Shown here: in pieces, positions 1-9,824 of the stretch
How the letters are laid out: the number at the start of each line of letters is the position of its first letter
Position numbering within the stretch: the first letter of the stretch is position 1
Assembly (NCBI GenBank): GCA_028692635.1
Contig: JAQUWX010000011.1
Location: 2,493-46,618 of the forward strand
Direction: 5' to 3'
DNA from: Alphaproteobacteria bacterium
GTDB taxonomy: Bacteria > Pseudomonadota > Alphaproteobacteria > UBA9219
Length of the DNA stretch: 44,126 nt
Position numbers and translations under genes: made by a program
The notes under the pieces: generated by a model
Told to the model about the DNA's origin: nothing
Database searches by the model: none
Seen by the model: the letters and a program-made list of their open reading frames with translations, nothing else

Positions 1-128
1 CTTGGACTTACGGCGAAAGTGTTTCTCACACTTTTTATCTCTACTCATGTCAGCATTCTCACTTCCGATACCTCCAACCACCCTTCCGGGTTGATCTTCA
101 CAGGCTTACGGAACGCTCCGCTACCACT

Positions 129-575
129 CAGAGGACAGAACGCAGGTATCAGGTATCAGAATTTTTCTGACCTGACTTCTTGTGCAAACCCTGAAGCATC
201 TTTGCAATCTCGTGGTACGCATCGCGCCACAAAACCCAAGTCTGCTTGTTTATATATCCGAGATCATAGCAGTATCTCGCCCACACCCGAGTCTCATCGG
301 CAGATCCCATGGCTATCATGAGATACCGCTTAAACTCGGCAGTGGATTGGCGCTGCTTACCGAAACCTTCGGCAATATTCGCACAAACCGACTTAGTCGA
401 TCTGCGGAGTTGTTGCGCCAACTCGAACTGCTCTTTCTTCGGAAAATTCAGGCTTTGCTGATGAACATCTAAGGAGAGACGATATGCTTTTTGAAAAACT
501 TCTAGATTTTCAAAAGCTAAATTCGCCATTTTATCCTCCTTGTCTGTCATCTGATACCTGTGTTCTGCCCTCTGA
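129..575 (-). other. 23S rRNA intervening sequence (IVS) in helix 45
   Basis: About 450 bp interrupt the 23S gene where E. coli helix 45 (about 1164-1185) lies. Conserved 23S sequence resumes on both sides. The ends form a long inverted repeat: 129-153 pairs with 551-575 with only about two mismatches in 25, and a duplicated GGTATCA (145-151, 152-158) lies inside the left arm. Such IVSs are known to be excised by RNase III without religation, which leaves a fragmented 23S rRNA. Excision here is inferred from the stem. The IVS holds one gene (149-529), whose stop codon lies in the stem. Confidence 0.88.
149..529 (-). CDS. 23S rRNA-intervening-sequence four-helix-bundle protein
   Basis: This 126-residue protein belongs to the IVS protein family (TIGR02436/PF05635 type), a small four-helix bundle usually encoded inside 23S insertions or as a stand-alone gene. 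Its cellular role is not established. Visible family features are the N-terminal ENLEVFQKA segment, FPKKEQFELAQQLRRS (29-44), the conserved NIAEGFGK (51-58) and the GSADET segment (75-80). The start at 529 is chosen because an AAGGAGG ribosome-binding site (535-541) lies a few bases upstream; an in-frame ATG at 550 would put that site inside the gene. The whole gene lies within the rRNA transcript, so any mRNA is probably the excised IVS or a transcript from a promoter inside it. Confidence 0.9.
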   Translation of the reverse strand: MANLAFENLEVFQKAYRLSLDVHQQSLNFPKKEQFELAQQLRRSTKSVCANIAEGFGKQRQSTAEFKRYLMIAMGSADETRVWARYCYDLGYINKQTWVLWRDAYHEIAKMLQGLHKKSGQKNSDT

Positions 576-637
576 ATCCATCGCTTCGGTATGTAACTTA
601 ATCCCCGTTACATTTTCGGCGCAGGCCGGCTTGTCTA

Positions 638-701
<64 letters not shown>

Positions 702-1089
702 TGGCCTTCCCACATCCTTTCCAACTTAGTCACAATTTTGGGACCTTAGCGGATGGTCTGGGCTTTTTCCCTCTCGTCCACGGACCTTAGCACCCATGGA
801 CTGCCTCCTGAATTAAACTCTTCGGTATTCGGAGTTTGGTTAAGTTTGGTAAGGCTCGCGCCCCCCTAGCTCATCCAGTGCTCTACCCCCGAAGGTCATC
901 ATCCAAGGCTCTACCTAAATAGATTTCGCGGAGAACCAGCTATTTCCTGATTTGATTGGCCTTTCACCCCTAACCACAGCTCATCCCCGTCTTTTTCAAC
1001 AGACGTGGGTTCGGCCCTCCAGTAGGTGTTACCCCACCTTCAGCCTGGCCATGGCTAGATCATCAGGTTTCGGGTCTCATCCATGCAAC

Positions 1090-1124
<35 letters not shown>

Positions 1125-1266
1125 CCACCTATCGGCTTAAGCTTGCTGCATAAACGAACTCGCTGACCCATTATACAAAAGGTACGCCCTCACACTTGCG
1201 TGCTCGGACTGCTTGTAAGCATTCGGTTTCAGGTACTATTTCACTCCCCTCGTCGGGGTACTTTTT

Positions 1267-1303
<37 letters not shown>

Positions 1304-1515
1304 GAGGAGTACTTAGGCTTGGAGGGTGGGCCCCCCATGTTCAGACAGGATTTCACGTGTCCCGCCCTACTCAAGAATTTATCCAACTATCTACCCATAC
1401 GGGACTATCACCCTCTATGGTCCGACTTTCCAAACGGTTCTGGTTTAATTGGATAAATTACTGGCCTGGTCCGCGTTCGCTCGCCACTACTTGCGGAGTC
1501 TCGGTTGATTTCCTT

Positions 1516-1551
<36 letters not shown>

Positions 1552-1735
1552 TGCTTCAACTACCTATGAATTCAGTAGTCAATACACCTCACGGTGTGGG
1601 TTTCCCCATTCGGACATTTCTGGATCAAAGTCTATTCGCAACTCCCCAGAACTTATCGCAGCGTATTACGTCCTTCATCGCCTCTCAGTGCCAAGGCATC
1701 CACCAAATGCTCTTGTCATGCTTGATCCTTATCAG

Positions 1736-2155
1736 AAGTCAGATTTTTTTTGGAACCTTCTTCGTCTATCCCACCTTTTTTATTGAACACAAAGGACAGG
1801 GAAGGGAGGTTCAATCTAATCATGGAGCTGACATATTTTGTCCTCGACCATCTTCGGGATGATCGCTGCCCTCATCGGTAAACGAGGGCTGAACCGTGTC
1901 CATGACAAACTTCCGATTTGTTCTATTACGCCTCCCGCGATTCCTCTTAGCTCGGCAGCCAAGAAGTATCAGGCGTAATAAAACGCTTTCAATTCGACCA
2001 ACATCGCTGTCATCACAACAACTTTGTTGATCAATCACAAATCATATTCACCATGTACAAGAACTTCCGCCGCACCCCTTAGAGTGGAGCGGAAACTTTT
2101 TATCCTTTTCCGGAAACTCTCTGTAGTTCTAATCCTAAAGCTCTACACCAAATAA
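1736..2155 (-). other. 23S/tRNA-Ala spacer, no gene
   Basis: This 420-bp internal transcribed spacer lies between tRNA-Ala and 23S. It has no convincing coding sequence. It contains a small hairpin with GCCCTC/GAGGGC arms near 1867-1890 and sequence flanking the 23S 5' end that probably forms the processing stem. No further tRNA is present. Confidence 0.75.
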
Positions 2156-2231
2156 TGGTGGAGCTGATCGGGATCGAACCGACGACCTCATGCTTGCAAA
2201 GCACGTGCTCTCCCAGCTGAGCTACAGCCCC
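2156..2231 (-). tRNA. tRNA-Ala (anticodon TGC)
   Basis: The minus strand gives a complete 76-nt cloverleaf that starts GGGGCTGTAGCTCAGC, has the anticodon loop CTTTGCAAG (TGC), a T arm GGTTCGATCC and an encoded CCA (2156-2158). It lies in the rrn spacer between tRNA-Ile and 23S, the usual position in bacteria. Confidence 0.98.
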
Positions 2232-2258
2232 TTAAAGATTGTGCTCTTAATTCGGGCG

Positions 2259-2331
2259 GTCCACCTTCGCTGCTTCGCAGCTTCGGCGGACATAAGCTTT
2301 GCTAATTCGCTGCGCTCATAAGCAAAACTAA
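2259..2331 (-). repeat. Double-hairpin palindromic repeat, copy A, abutting tRNA-Ile
   Basis: Two adjacent hairpins fill the spacer downstream of tRNA-Ile. Hairpin 1 (2259-2291) has GTCCACC/GGCGGAC outer arms with an inner GCTG/CAGC stem. Hairpin 2 (2293-2331) has TAAGCTTTGCT opposite AGCAAAACTA. The last base of hairpin 2 touches the encoded CCA of tRNA-Ile. The same architecture and much of the same sequence recur at 16772-16842. The single mismatches in the arms become G-U pairs in the minus-strand transcript, which supports structure at the RNA level. The function is unknown. Confidence 0.8.
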
Positions 2332-2408
2332 TGGTGGGCCTGGTAAGATTTGAACTTACGACCTCACGCTTATCAAGCGCGCGCTCTAACCAGCTGAGCT
2401 ACAAGCCC
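2332..2408 (-). tRNA. tRNA-Ile (anticodon GAT)
   Basis: A complete 77-nt tRNA on the minus strand, starting GGGCTTGTAGCTCAGC, with anticodon loop CTTGATAAG (GAT), T arm AGTTCAAATC and encoded CCA at 2332-2334. It is the first spacer tRNA after 16S. Confidence 0.98.
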
Positions 2409-2580
2409 ATTCAGAGGACAAATCACAAAGATATCTCAATCATTGTAATCTGATCTGGTTTCCGGAGAAGGGATGCGCCGACGGCGACCTGGTATCACAT
2501 ACAATAGGTTAAATCATATGCAGTACGGAATATCATACCTAAGTTCATGATGAGAATAGGTACAAAAAACATTGCTGTTT

Positions 2581-4105
<1,525 letters not shown>

Positions 4106-4837
4106 AATTTGGTTTTAAGTTGTACTTCATAAAACCACTTAGCTTTGCCGAAGCAAAACCTTATTCGAGGGTTCTCATACTCATTACTTACTTTAATAAT
4201 TTTTCTCCACCTAACCTACGATTGCTCATCGATCAGGTAGAAACGTATTGAACTTGTCGACTTAAGGATGCGTAACGGACAAAACCGAAAACCAATCTAT
4301 CGACCATCGCTGATTAATAGAGTGGCTGTTGGATATCCCCAGCCAGAAACAAAATAACCCTAAGGTCAAATGCTTCCCACCGCGGATCGCCGCCTGCGCA
4401 TCCCTTCTCATTCTAATTTACGATGTCCAAGAACTTGGATTAACTAAATCTAGCAACCCGCTCTATCCCAATGAAAAAGCGACATACTCTGGTCGCCAAG
4501 CTTGCTTACGCTTGGCATTGACGACCGGACATGCCGCAGTGTCAATAAGATAGCTACCGGCAGGTCGGGTTGACCGCCGATGGAGCGCAATCTATCGATT
4601 CGAGTGCTGTCTGTCTATAGGAAAATTTATAATTTTTTATGAACACTTGATAAAATTTTGTTGATAAGTCGAAACGATGATTTTATCGCTCATGAATACA
4701 TGCGCAAACACCTTGTTTTGAGCCATTTTTTAAATAAAAAACTCAGGCAAAAATATCGGATTTTTTATGGTTTTTTTGTCGGAAAATATGGTTACCAACT
4801 TGGCTTGCGCGATGAATCAGGAAAGTAAAGCTATCCC
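4106..4837 (-). other. rrn upstream/leader region, no gene
   Basis: This 730-bp region separates 16S from the SNase-like gene. No reading frame here looks real. It should contain the rrn promoter(s) and leader, transcribed toward 16S. The segment 4620-4790 is strongly AT-rich. A perfect -35 hexamer is described separately, and I could not identify a clear boxA antitermination element by eye. Confidence 0.6.
4517..4545 (-). promoter_or_regulatory. Possible rrn promoter with consensus -35
   Basis: On the minus strand a consensus TTGACA (4545-4540) is followed 17 bases later by GTCAAT (4522-4517), which is a poor -10. If it is used, the leader to 16S would be about 400 nt. The -35 is clear; the assignment as the rrn promoter is inference. 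Confidence 0.3.
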
Positions 4838-5617
4838 TTATTGGAGAATCTTCGCGTTTTCTTCCTTTTTTGCCAGATCTTCCATCTCTCTTTCACGCGC
4901 TTTTAGGTACACATCGGTGTTTTTGATGGATGAATCAACTTCTTCAGTTGTCGCCGTAGAAGAAAGGTCGTCCTTTTTCTCCGATTTATGCCGCTTTTTA
5001 TCGCGCTCTTTGATTACAACGATTACGGGCTGAACGATTACAGGGGTAGGGGGCGCAATCTTAGTGACTTCAGCGCTTTTTTCGGAATCCGGCTCTGGTT
5101 CCATTTCATATTTTATATAACGATCTATGCCGTTTCTCCAATCCTCTGCGGTTTGAAATCGGCTGGTCCATATTGCTCGTCTTTTGTGCCTGGCTTCCTG
5201 CTCATCGTTTTCATACAGGCCCAGCGATTGTTCGGAATTATCCATCGCCCATCCGTTTGATACCAAATAACGCGCTATATCATGCGTTTTGTCATCGCTG
5301 TCGAAAAAGCATTGAGCGAATGTTTTATTTTTGTTTGCCGTCTCTTTGATTTTACAGCGCACGAGTTTGCCTGAAACATAATGCTTTAATGCTGTGCTGG
5401 CATGCTCTCCGCATGGCCACGGCTTCTCATCCATCGTCCAGCACTGCTGATCTCCGGCAAGAGCATGTATTCCCCAAAAATCAATCCTTACTCCGTCGAG
5501 AGTCATTTGACCGGACTCTTCAACCATCGGAGATCCAAACAGATCGGCGCTTTCTTCGGCATATGCCGGAGAAAAGGTGAATGCGACAGCTATTATTAAT
5601 GCTGCATAGAGTTTCAT
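4838..5617 (-). CDS. Secreted SNase-like (thermonuclease-fold) protein, probably non-catalytic
   Basis: This 259-residue protein has a signal peptide (1-20, cleaved after SPAYA). A staphylococcal-nuclease-like domain follows at about 37-161: MTLDGVRIDFWGIHA, a middle cysteine pair (C89, C103) and a C-terminal ARHKRRAIW...W160R161. SNases normally need an Asp/Glu-Arg set around the DAPE loop and an RxxA/C strand. Here the loop reads GIHALAGDQ, and the strand NKTFAQC lacks the Arg, so nuclease activity is doubtful. The tail (about 175-259) is low-complexity, Pro/Val then Lys/Glu-rich and probably coiled. The ATG at 5617 is preferred over 5656 because it begins the signal peptide. It is divergent from the RHH gene. 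The family call is fairly sure; the role is unknown. Confidence 0.8.
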   Translation of the reverse strand: MKLYAALIIAVAFTFSPAYAEESADLFGSPMVEESGQMTLDGVRIDFWGIHALAGDQQCWTMDEKPWPCGEHASTALKHYVSGKLVRCKIKETANKNKTFAQCFFDSDDKTHDIARYLVSNGWAMDNSEQSLGLYENDEQEARHKRRAIWTSRFQTAEDWRNGIDRYIKYEMEPEPDSEKSAEVTKIAPPTPVIVQPVIVVIKERDKKRHKSEKKDDLSSTATTEEVDSSIKNTDVYLKAREREMEDLAKKEENAKILQ

Positions 5618-5692
5618 GGGGCCGACTTTCTTATGAAATGGCAATTCAGCGCTCATTTGACTTGAGGGGCAGGATTCTGCCAGAGTTGCAAA

Positions 5693-5953
5693 ATGTCAAA
5701 TATATTCCAAAAGGCAAGCTCTGTGACAGATACCGCGCCAGAAAAAAGCAGCGTTATAAAGCGCTCGGTCACTATAACCAAGCATCGCACCAGCGTTTCT
5801 CTTGAAAAGGAATTCTGGGACGAGCTTAAGGCTATTGCTGAGAAAAAAGGCGTTTCTGTCAATCAGCTCATTGCCAAGGTCGATGCTTCAAGGCAAAATA
5901 ATCTGTCCAGCGCTTTGAGAATCTTTGTTCTGGATGCCATCAAATCAAAATAA
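5693..5953 (+). CDS. Ribbon-helix-helix (RHH_4) domain protein
   Basis: This 86-residue protein has a C-terminal ribbon-helix-helix domain of the PF13467 type. It shows the strand RTSVSLEKEFWDEL (32-45), a helix IAEKKGVSVNQLI and the final NLSSALRIFVLDAI (70-83), the typical signature in alphaproteobacteria. The N-terminal 30 residues look disordered and basic. RHH proteins bind DNA as dimers, so a transcription-regulator role is plausible, but the target is unknown. It starts 75 bp from the divergent SNase-like gene, and there is no clear Shine-Dalgarno site before the ATG. An inverted repeat follows its stop. Confidence 0.85.
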   Translation: MSNIFQKASSVTDTAPEKSSVIKRSVTITKHRTSVSLEKEFWDELKAIAEKKGVSVNQLIAKVDASRQNNLSSALRIFVLDAIKSK

Positions 5954-5956
5954 TTC

Positions 5957-5975
5957 TTGTGCTATGGGAGCACAA
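5957..5975. repeat. Inverted repeat between RHH gene and polyamine operon
   Basis: TTGTGCT (5957-5963) and AGCACAA (5969-5975) form a perfect 7-bp stem with a 5-base loop, three bases after the RHH stop and 49 bp before the next start. There is no U-tract, so an operator is as likely as a weak terminator. Confidence 0.4.
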
Positions 5976-6024
5976 ATCTTAATGATATCCTTTGTTTAGT
6001 CGGGCACATAAGGAGGATTTATCC

Positions 6025-7239
6025 ATGGATAGCATTCTTATCATAGGGGCAGGCGCAGCTGGTTCTGTTGTCGCCAAAAAATGCGCCATGGATAGAGATA
6101 CGTTTAAAAAAATCCATCTGGCTTCGCGCACGCTGGAAAAATGCCGTAAAGTTCAGCAGGATTGTAAATCTGAAATAACTATCTCGCAGATAGATGCCGA
6201 CGATACGGCACAAGTTATCAAACTTATCGAAGAGCAAAATCCAGATATCGTTGTAAATATGGCTCTGCCATATCAGGATATTTCTATAATGGACGCCTGC
6301 CTGGCGACTAAAACTCATTATTTGGATACTGCCAACTATGAGCCTAAGGACGAGGCCAAGTTCAGTTATAAGTGGCAATGGGCATACCAAGACCGTTTTC
6401 GTGAAAAGGGCATTATGGCTGTGCTTGGCTGCGGTTTCGATCCCGGCGTTATCAGTATATATTGCGCTTATGCTCAGCAGAAATTATTCGACGACATTCT
6501 CACAATTGACATCGTAGATTGCAATGACGGCAATCATGGCAAGGCGTTTGCCACTAATTTTAACCCCGAGATCAATATCCGCGAAGTAACTCAGCGCGGT
6601 AAATACTGGAAAGACGGAAAGTGGATAGAGGTCGATCCGTTGAGCGTCTCGTGCATGGTCGATTATCCCGAGGTCGGCGCTCGCAAGTCTTTCCTGCTGT
6701 ACCATGAGGAAGAGGAGTCTCTGGTTCAGAATATTCGCGGGTTAAAGCAAATTCGATTCTGGATGACGTTCTCGGATAACTATATCAAGCATCTTGAGGT
6801 GCTTCAGAACGTCGGGATGACTCGCATCGATCCTGTCATTCATAATGGGGTTGAGATTATTCCTCTGCAATTCCTTAAAACCCTGCTGCCAGAGCCATCA
6901 TCGTTGGCGGAGAATTATACAGGCAAAACTTCTATCGGCGCTATTCTGCGCGGAGTGAAGGACGGCAAAAAGGTTTCTTATATAATTTATAATGTTTGCG
7001 ATCACGCAGAATGCAGTCAGGAAATCAATTCTCAGGCTGTTTCCTATACAACAGGCGTTCCTGCCATGGTTGGCGCGAAGATGGTCCTTAAAGGGCTGTG
7101 GAGCGGCAAGGGCGTGTTTAACGTCGAAGAGCTTCCTCCTGTTCCCTTCCTTGAGGAAGTCGCAAAGCGCGGCTTGCCGTGGACCGTTAAAGAGCTGAAA
7201 GAAAGCGACCAGAAAGATTTGTTCTCGGTAGTTTCTTAA
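6025..7239 (+). CDS. Carboxynorspermidine synthase / carboxyspermidine dehydrogenase
   Basis: This 404-residue protein is of the saccharopine-dehydrogenase family. It has an N-terminal Rossmann motif GAGAAG (8-13) and family blocks such as VVNMALPYQDISIMDACL, GCGFDPGVISIYCAYA and the C-terminal TTGVPAMVGAKM. With the next gene it forms the alternative polyamine route: aspartate semialdehyde plus a diamine (putrescine or diaminopropane) is reductively condensed to a carboxy-polyamine, which is then decarboxylated. The start at 6025 is set by a strong AAGGAGG (6010-6016); the upstream in-frame ATG at 5992 has none. The stop overlaps the next start (TAATG), so the two genes are translationally coupled. 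Whether the product is norspermidine or spermidine cannot be told from sequence. Confidence 0.9.
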   Translation: MDSILIIGAGAAGSVVAKKCAMDRDTFKKIHLASRTLEKCRKVQQDCKSEITISQIDADDTAQVIKLIEEQNPDIVVNMALPYQDISIMDACLATKTHYLDTANYEPKDEAKFSYKWQWAYQDRFREKGIMAVLGCGFDPGVISIYCAYAQQKLFDDILTIDIVDCNDGNHGKAFATNFNPEINIREVTQRGKYWKDGKWIEVDPLSVSCMVDYPEVGARKSFLLYHEEEESLVQNIRGLKQIRFWMTFSDNYIKHLEVLQNVGMTRIDPVIHNGVEIIPLQFLKTLLPEPSSLAENYTGKTSIGAILRGVKDGKKVSYIIYNVCDHAECSQEINSQAVSYTTGVPAMVGAKMVLKGLWSGKGVFNVEELPPVPFLEEVAKRGLPWTVKELKESDQKDLFSVVS

Positions 7240-8414
7240 TGCCAGAATTGCCTTTAAATTTAAAAGCGGCGCTTAATAAGATAGATACGCCAGCCTATGT
7301 GATGGATGTTTCTTTGTTAAAGAGGAACATGATCGTGGCTGATCGCGTGCGCACAGAGGCCAAGTGCAAAGTCCTTCTTGCGACTAAATCATTTGCCATG
7401 CCGGCAGTGTTTCCTATCATGCGCGATTATCTGGATGGGACTACAGCCAGCGGGCTTTATGAGGCCAGGCTTGGGTTTGAGACTTTCAGTAAAGAAGTTC
7501 ATGTTTATTCCCCAGCTTATACCGAAGGCGAAGTGGTTGAGCTGCTAAAATTCTCGGATAACATTTATTTCAATTCTATCGATCAGATAAAAAGATTTTC
7601 TCCGATAGTTCGTGCGGCTGGACCAAATAAAAAAATAGGCATCAGGATTAATCCTGGATATTCAAAAGCTACTTTGGGCGGCCATCTTTATGATCCGTGC
7701 GCTCCCAATTCGAGATTTGGAGTCATAAAGGAGCAGCTGGACGGTCTGCCCTGGGACGATATCGATATTCTTCATGCTCATGCTTTGTGCGAAGCGCTTC
7801 ATGACGGATCGCTTGGCCTTATTGAGCATGTGGGCAAGGAATTCGGCAAGTATATCCGACGCGTCAAAGAGGTGAACTTCGGCGGAGGCCATTTTATAAA
7901 CGATCCGGGATATGACGTTGACGTTCTTATAAAAGCGCTAAACGATTTCCGCGCTTCGTATCCCCATGTTGGGGTTGCGATAGAGCCGGGCAGTGGGCTT
8001 GTCCGCAATGCAGGATACCTGGTTTCCACCGTTCTTGACGTTCTTTATAACGCCTGCGAGATCGCCGTTCTTGATACTTCTGCGGCGTGTCATATGCCTG
8101 ACGTTCTTGAAGTCCCATATACTCCGGAAATTTTCGGAGCAGGAGAAGCGGGGGCATATCCTCATACATATGTGCTTGGCGGAAAAACCTGCATGACGGG
8201 CGATATTATCGGAACTTATTCGTTTTCCACTCCATTAAAAGCGGGCGATAAGCTGGTTTTCACCGATATGATGCAATACAGCTTCGTTAAGAATAACAGC
8301 TTTAACGGCACTCCGTTGCCGGACCTTGCCGTTTTACATGAAGACGGGCGCTATGAAATTGTGCGCAGGTTTGGCTATGAGGATTTTAAGCTGAAGTTGT
8401 GCGCTATATCTTAA
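7239..8414 (+). CDS. nspC: Carboxynorspermidine/carboxyspermidine decarboxylase
   Basis: A 391-residue PLP-dependent fold-III decarboxylase. K50 in LLATKSFA is the expected PLP Schiff-base lysine. Other family blocks are NPGYSKATLGGHLYDPC, VNFGGGHF, the phosphate-binding EPGSGLVRNAGYLV, DTSAACHMPDVLEVPY (donating the active-site Cys and Asp) and GKTCMTGDIIGTYSF. It removes CO2 from the product of the upstream gene, completing triamine synthesis in the cytoplasm. The start is the ATG sharing one base with the preceding stop. The 3' end overlaps the convergent DUF1192 gene by 11 bp. Length is normal for the family. Confidence 0.93.
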   Translation: MPELPLNLKAALNKIDTPAYVMDVSLLKRNMIVADRVRTEAKCKVLLATKSFAMPAVFPIMRDYLDGTTASGLYEARLGFETFSKEVHVYSPAYTEGEVVELLKFSDNIYFNSIDQIKRFSPIVRAAGPNKKIGIRINPGYSKATLGGHLYDPCAPNSRFGVIKEQLDGLPWDDIDILHAHALCEALHDGSLGLIEHVGKEFGKYIRRVKEVNFGGGHFINDPGYDVDVLIKALNDFRASYPHVGVAIEPGSGLVRNAGYLVSTVLDVLYNACEIAVLDTSAACHMPDVLEVPYTPEIFGAGEAGAYPHTYVLGGKTCMTGDIIGTYSFSTPLKAGDKLVFTDMMQYSFVKNNSFNGTPLPDLAVLHEDGRYEIVRRFGYEDFKLKLCAIS

Positions 8415-8589
8415 AAAGATTTTCGATTCCGCTTCTGTGAGCTTCTTTTTTGTCAATGGCGCTTTGCGCCAAGGCAATTTCAGCTTTAAGATAATCAATG
8501 TATTCTCTAAGCTCGCCAATGGACATTTGCTGCATATCGAGCGGCTTTGCGGCGCTTTTGCGGGGTTCTAATTCATCGATATCTATCAT
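8404..8589 (-). CDS. DUF1192-family small protein
   Basis: A 61-residue protein resembling DUF1192 (PF06698), a short alphaproteobacterial family of unknown function. It has an acidic N terminus (IDIDELEPRKS) followed by one amphipathic helix with the typical SIGELREYIDYLKAEIALAQSAI pattern. The ATG at 8589 is chosen because family members begin directly with the acidic segment. A GTG at 8637 would add 16 residues of unlikely composition, and neither start has a good Shine-Dalgarno site. It is convergent with nspC and divergent from 8657. Confidence 0.7.
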   Translation of the reverse strand: MIDIDELEPRKSAAKPLDMQQMSIGELREYIDYLKAEIALAQSAIDKKEAHRSGIENLFKI

Positions 8590-8656
8590 GTCGGTAGCAT
8601 AGGGACAAAGGTTGCGGTCTGGTGTATGCTTTACCACAAATACAGGAGGAAGTCAC

Positions 8657-8914
8657 ATGATCGGACGTCTAATCGCCATTACGGTTTGCTTGTGCTTAGG
8701 CATCGCCCCAGGCAATGTCTTGGCTGCGGCAAAAAGCAATATAAACAAAAGCAAGCCTGCTCTTACTCACAATAAGGAATATCCGTTGAGCAAAAACCAT
8801 AACGCTCTGGGCAGAAACATGGAATCCGCTTCCTCACAGGTTGATCCTTCTACCCTTAGAGGCCCGAAGCTGGAGGCTCCTCCCATAAAGGGCTGTGGAA
8901 AAATCGAGGATTAA
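8657..8914 (+). CDS. Small secreted protein of unknown function
   Basis: An 85-residue protein with a convincing signal peptide (MIGRLIAITVCLCLGIAPGN then VLAAA). The mature part of about 60 residues is polar, rich in Asn, Lys and Ser, and ends GCGKIED with a single cysteine. The start at 8657 follows an AGGAGG (8644-8649). No family is recognised. It probably resides in the periplasm. Confidence 0.7.
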   Translation: MIGRLIAITVCLCLGIAPGNVLAAAKSNINKSKPALTHNKEYPLSKNHNALGRNMESASSQVDPSTLRGPKLEAPPIKGCGKIED

Positions 8915-9146
8915 CTCCAACTTATTGATATATATAGCAATACAATAAATATGCGGCTGATTCGCATAAAACAATGGAATCTCCTGCGCATATAGGTAAA
9001 ATCTACGGCAAAGGTGACGGCTGGAGCTCTGGGTACATATGCCCGGTCTCACTTTAATCGATCCAGAAAAATATGGCTCTCGGATCGTCCGGTCGCTTCG
9101 CGTGGCCGGAAGCTGATAAGCCGTGGAATAATTTTAGGAGAACGCT

Positions 9147-9818
9147 ATGCCGATGCCTTTGATGCCAAAAGCAACCGCCGTTTGGTTGGTGGAAAATACC
9201 GCTCTGACATTCGAACAGATCGGCGATTTCTGCGGCCTGCATAAACTGGAAGTTCAAGCTATCGCCGATGGCGAAGTGGCTACTGGGATTATGGGACTTG
9301 ATCCCGTTATCAACGGCCAGCTCGTTGCCGAAGAAATCAAGCGCTGCGAGAATGACTCTCGCGCCAAGCTGAAAATGGTGCGCAGCGATCTGCCCCAGCC
9401 CGTCGCAAGATCTAAGGGACCACGGTACACTCCCGTGTCAAAGCGCGCCGATAAGCCGGACGCTATTGCCTATTTGATAAAAAGCCATCCTGAGTTGCTG
9501 GATGCGCAGATAGCTCGGTTGTTGGGCACTACTAAAGATACTATCGAGAAGGTGCGCGATCGTAGCCACTGGAACTCCAGCAATATCAAGCCTCGCAATC
9601 CGGTTCTCGTAGGATTATGCAAGCAATCCGATTTGGATTCCGCACTGAAACGCGCTCAGCGCCGCGTCATTCGCGAGCGTAAGGCTGCCGGAATTGTAGA
9701 TGAACCTTTGCCGCCCGCCCCAGTTCCTCAGGAAGAAATTGAGGTCGAGATAGAGGTAGAGCAGGAGGATACTTCCTACAGACCTAATCTCGATCCTGAA
9801 TCTATTTTTAAGAAATAG
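9147..9818 (+). CDS. trcR: Cell cycle transcriptional regulator TrcR (DUF1013)
   Basis: A 223-residue protein of the DUF1013/TrcR family, nearly universal in alphaproteobacteria. The first half shows MPKATAVWLVENTALTFEQIGDFCGLH, a helix-turn-helix-like start, then IADGEVATGIMGLDPV. A second helix-turn-helix-like part lies around 103-145 (DAIAYLIKSHPELLDAQIARLLG, then TIEKVRDRSHWN). The acidic C terminus (VEIEVEQED) looks disordered. The family is linked to cell-cycle transcription control; the target set here is unknown. AGGAG (9136-9140) supports the start. gmhB-like 9825 follows after 6 bp and is probably cotranscribed. Confidence 0.88.
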   Translation: MPMPLMPKATAVWLVENTALTFEQIGDFCGLHKLEVQAIADGEVATGIMGLDPVINGQLVAEEIKRCENDSRAKLKMVRSDLPQPVARSKGPRYTPVSKRADKPDAIAYLIKSHPELLDAQIARLLGTTKDTIEKVRDRSHWNSSNIKPRNPVLVGLCKQSDLDSALKRAQRRVIRERKAAGIVDEPLPPAPVPQEEIEVEIEVEQEDTSYRPNLDPESIFKK

Positions 9819-9824
9819 ACTATA

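Noticed and set aside
4329-4553. 74-codon frame upstream of 16S
   Set aside because: It lies antisense in the rrn leader, with unlikely composition and no ribosome-binding site.
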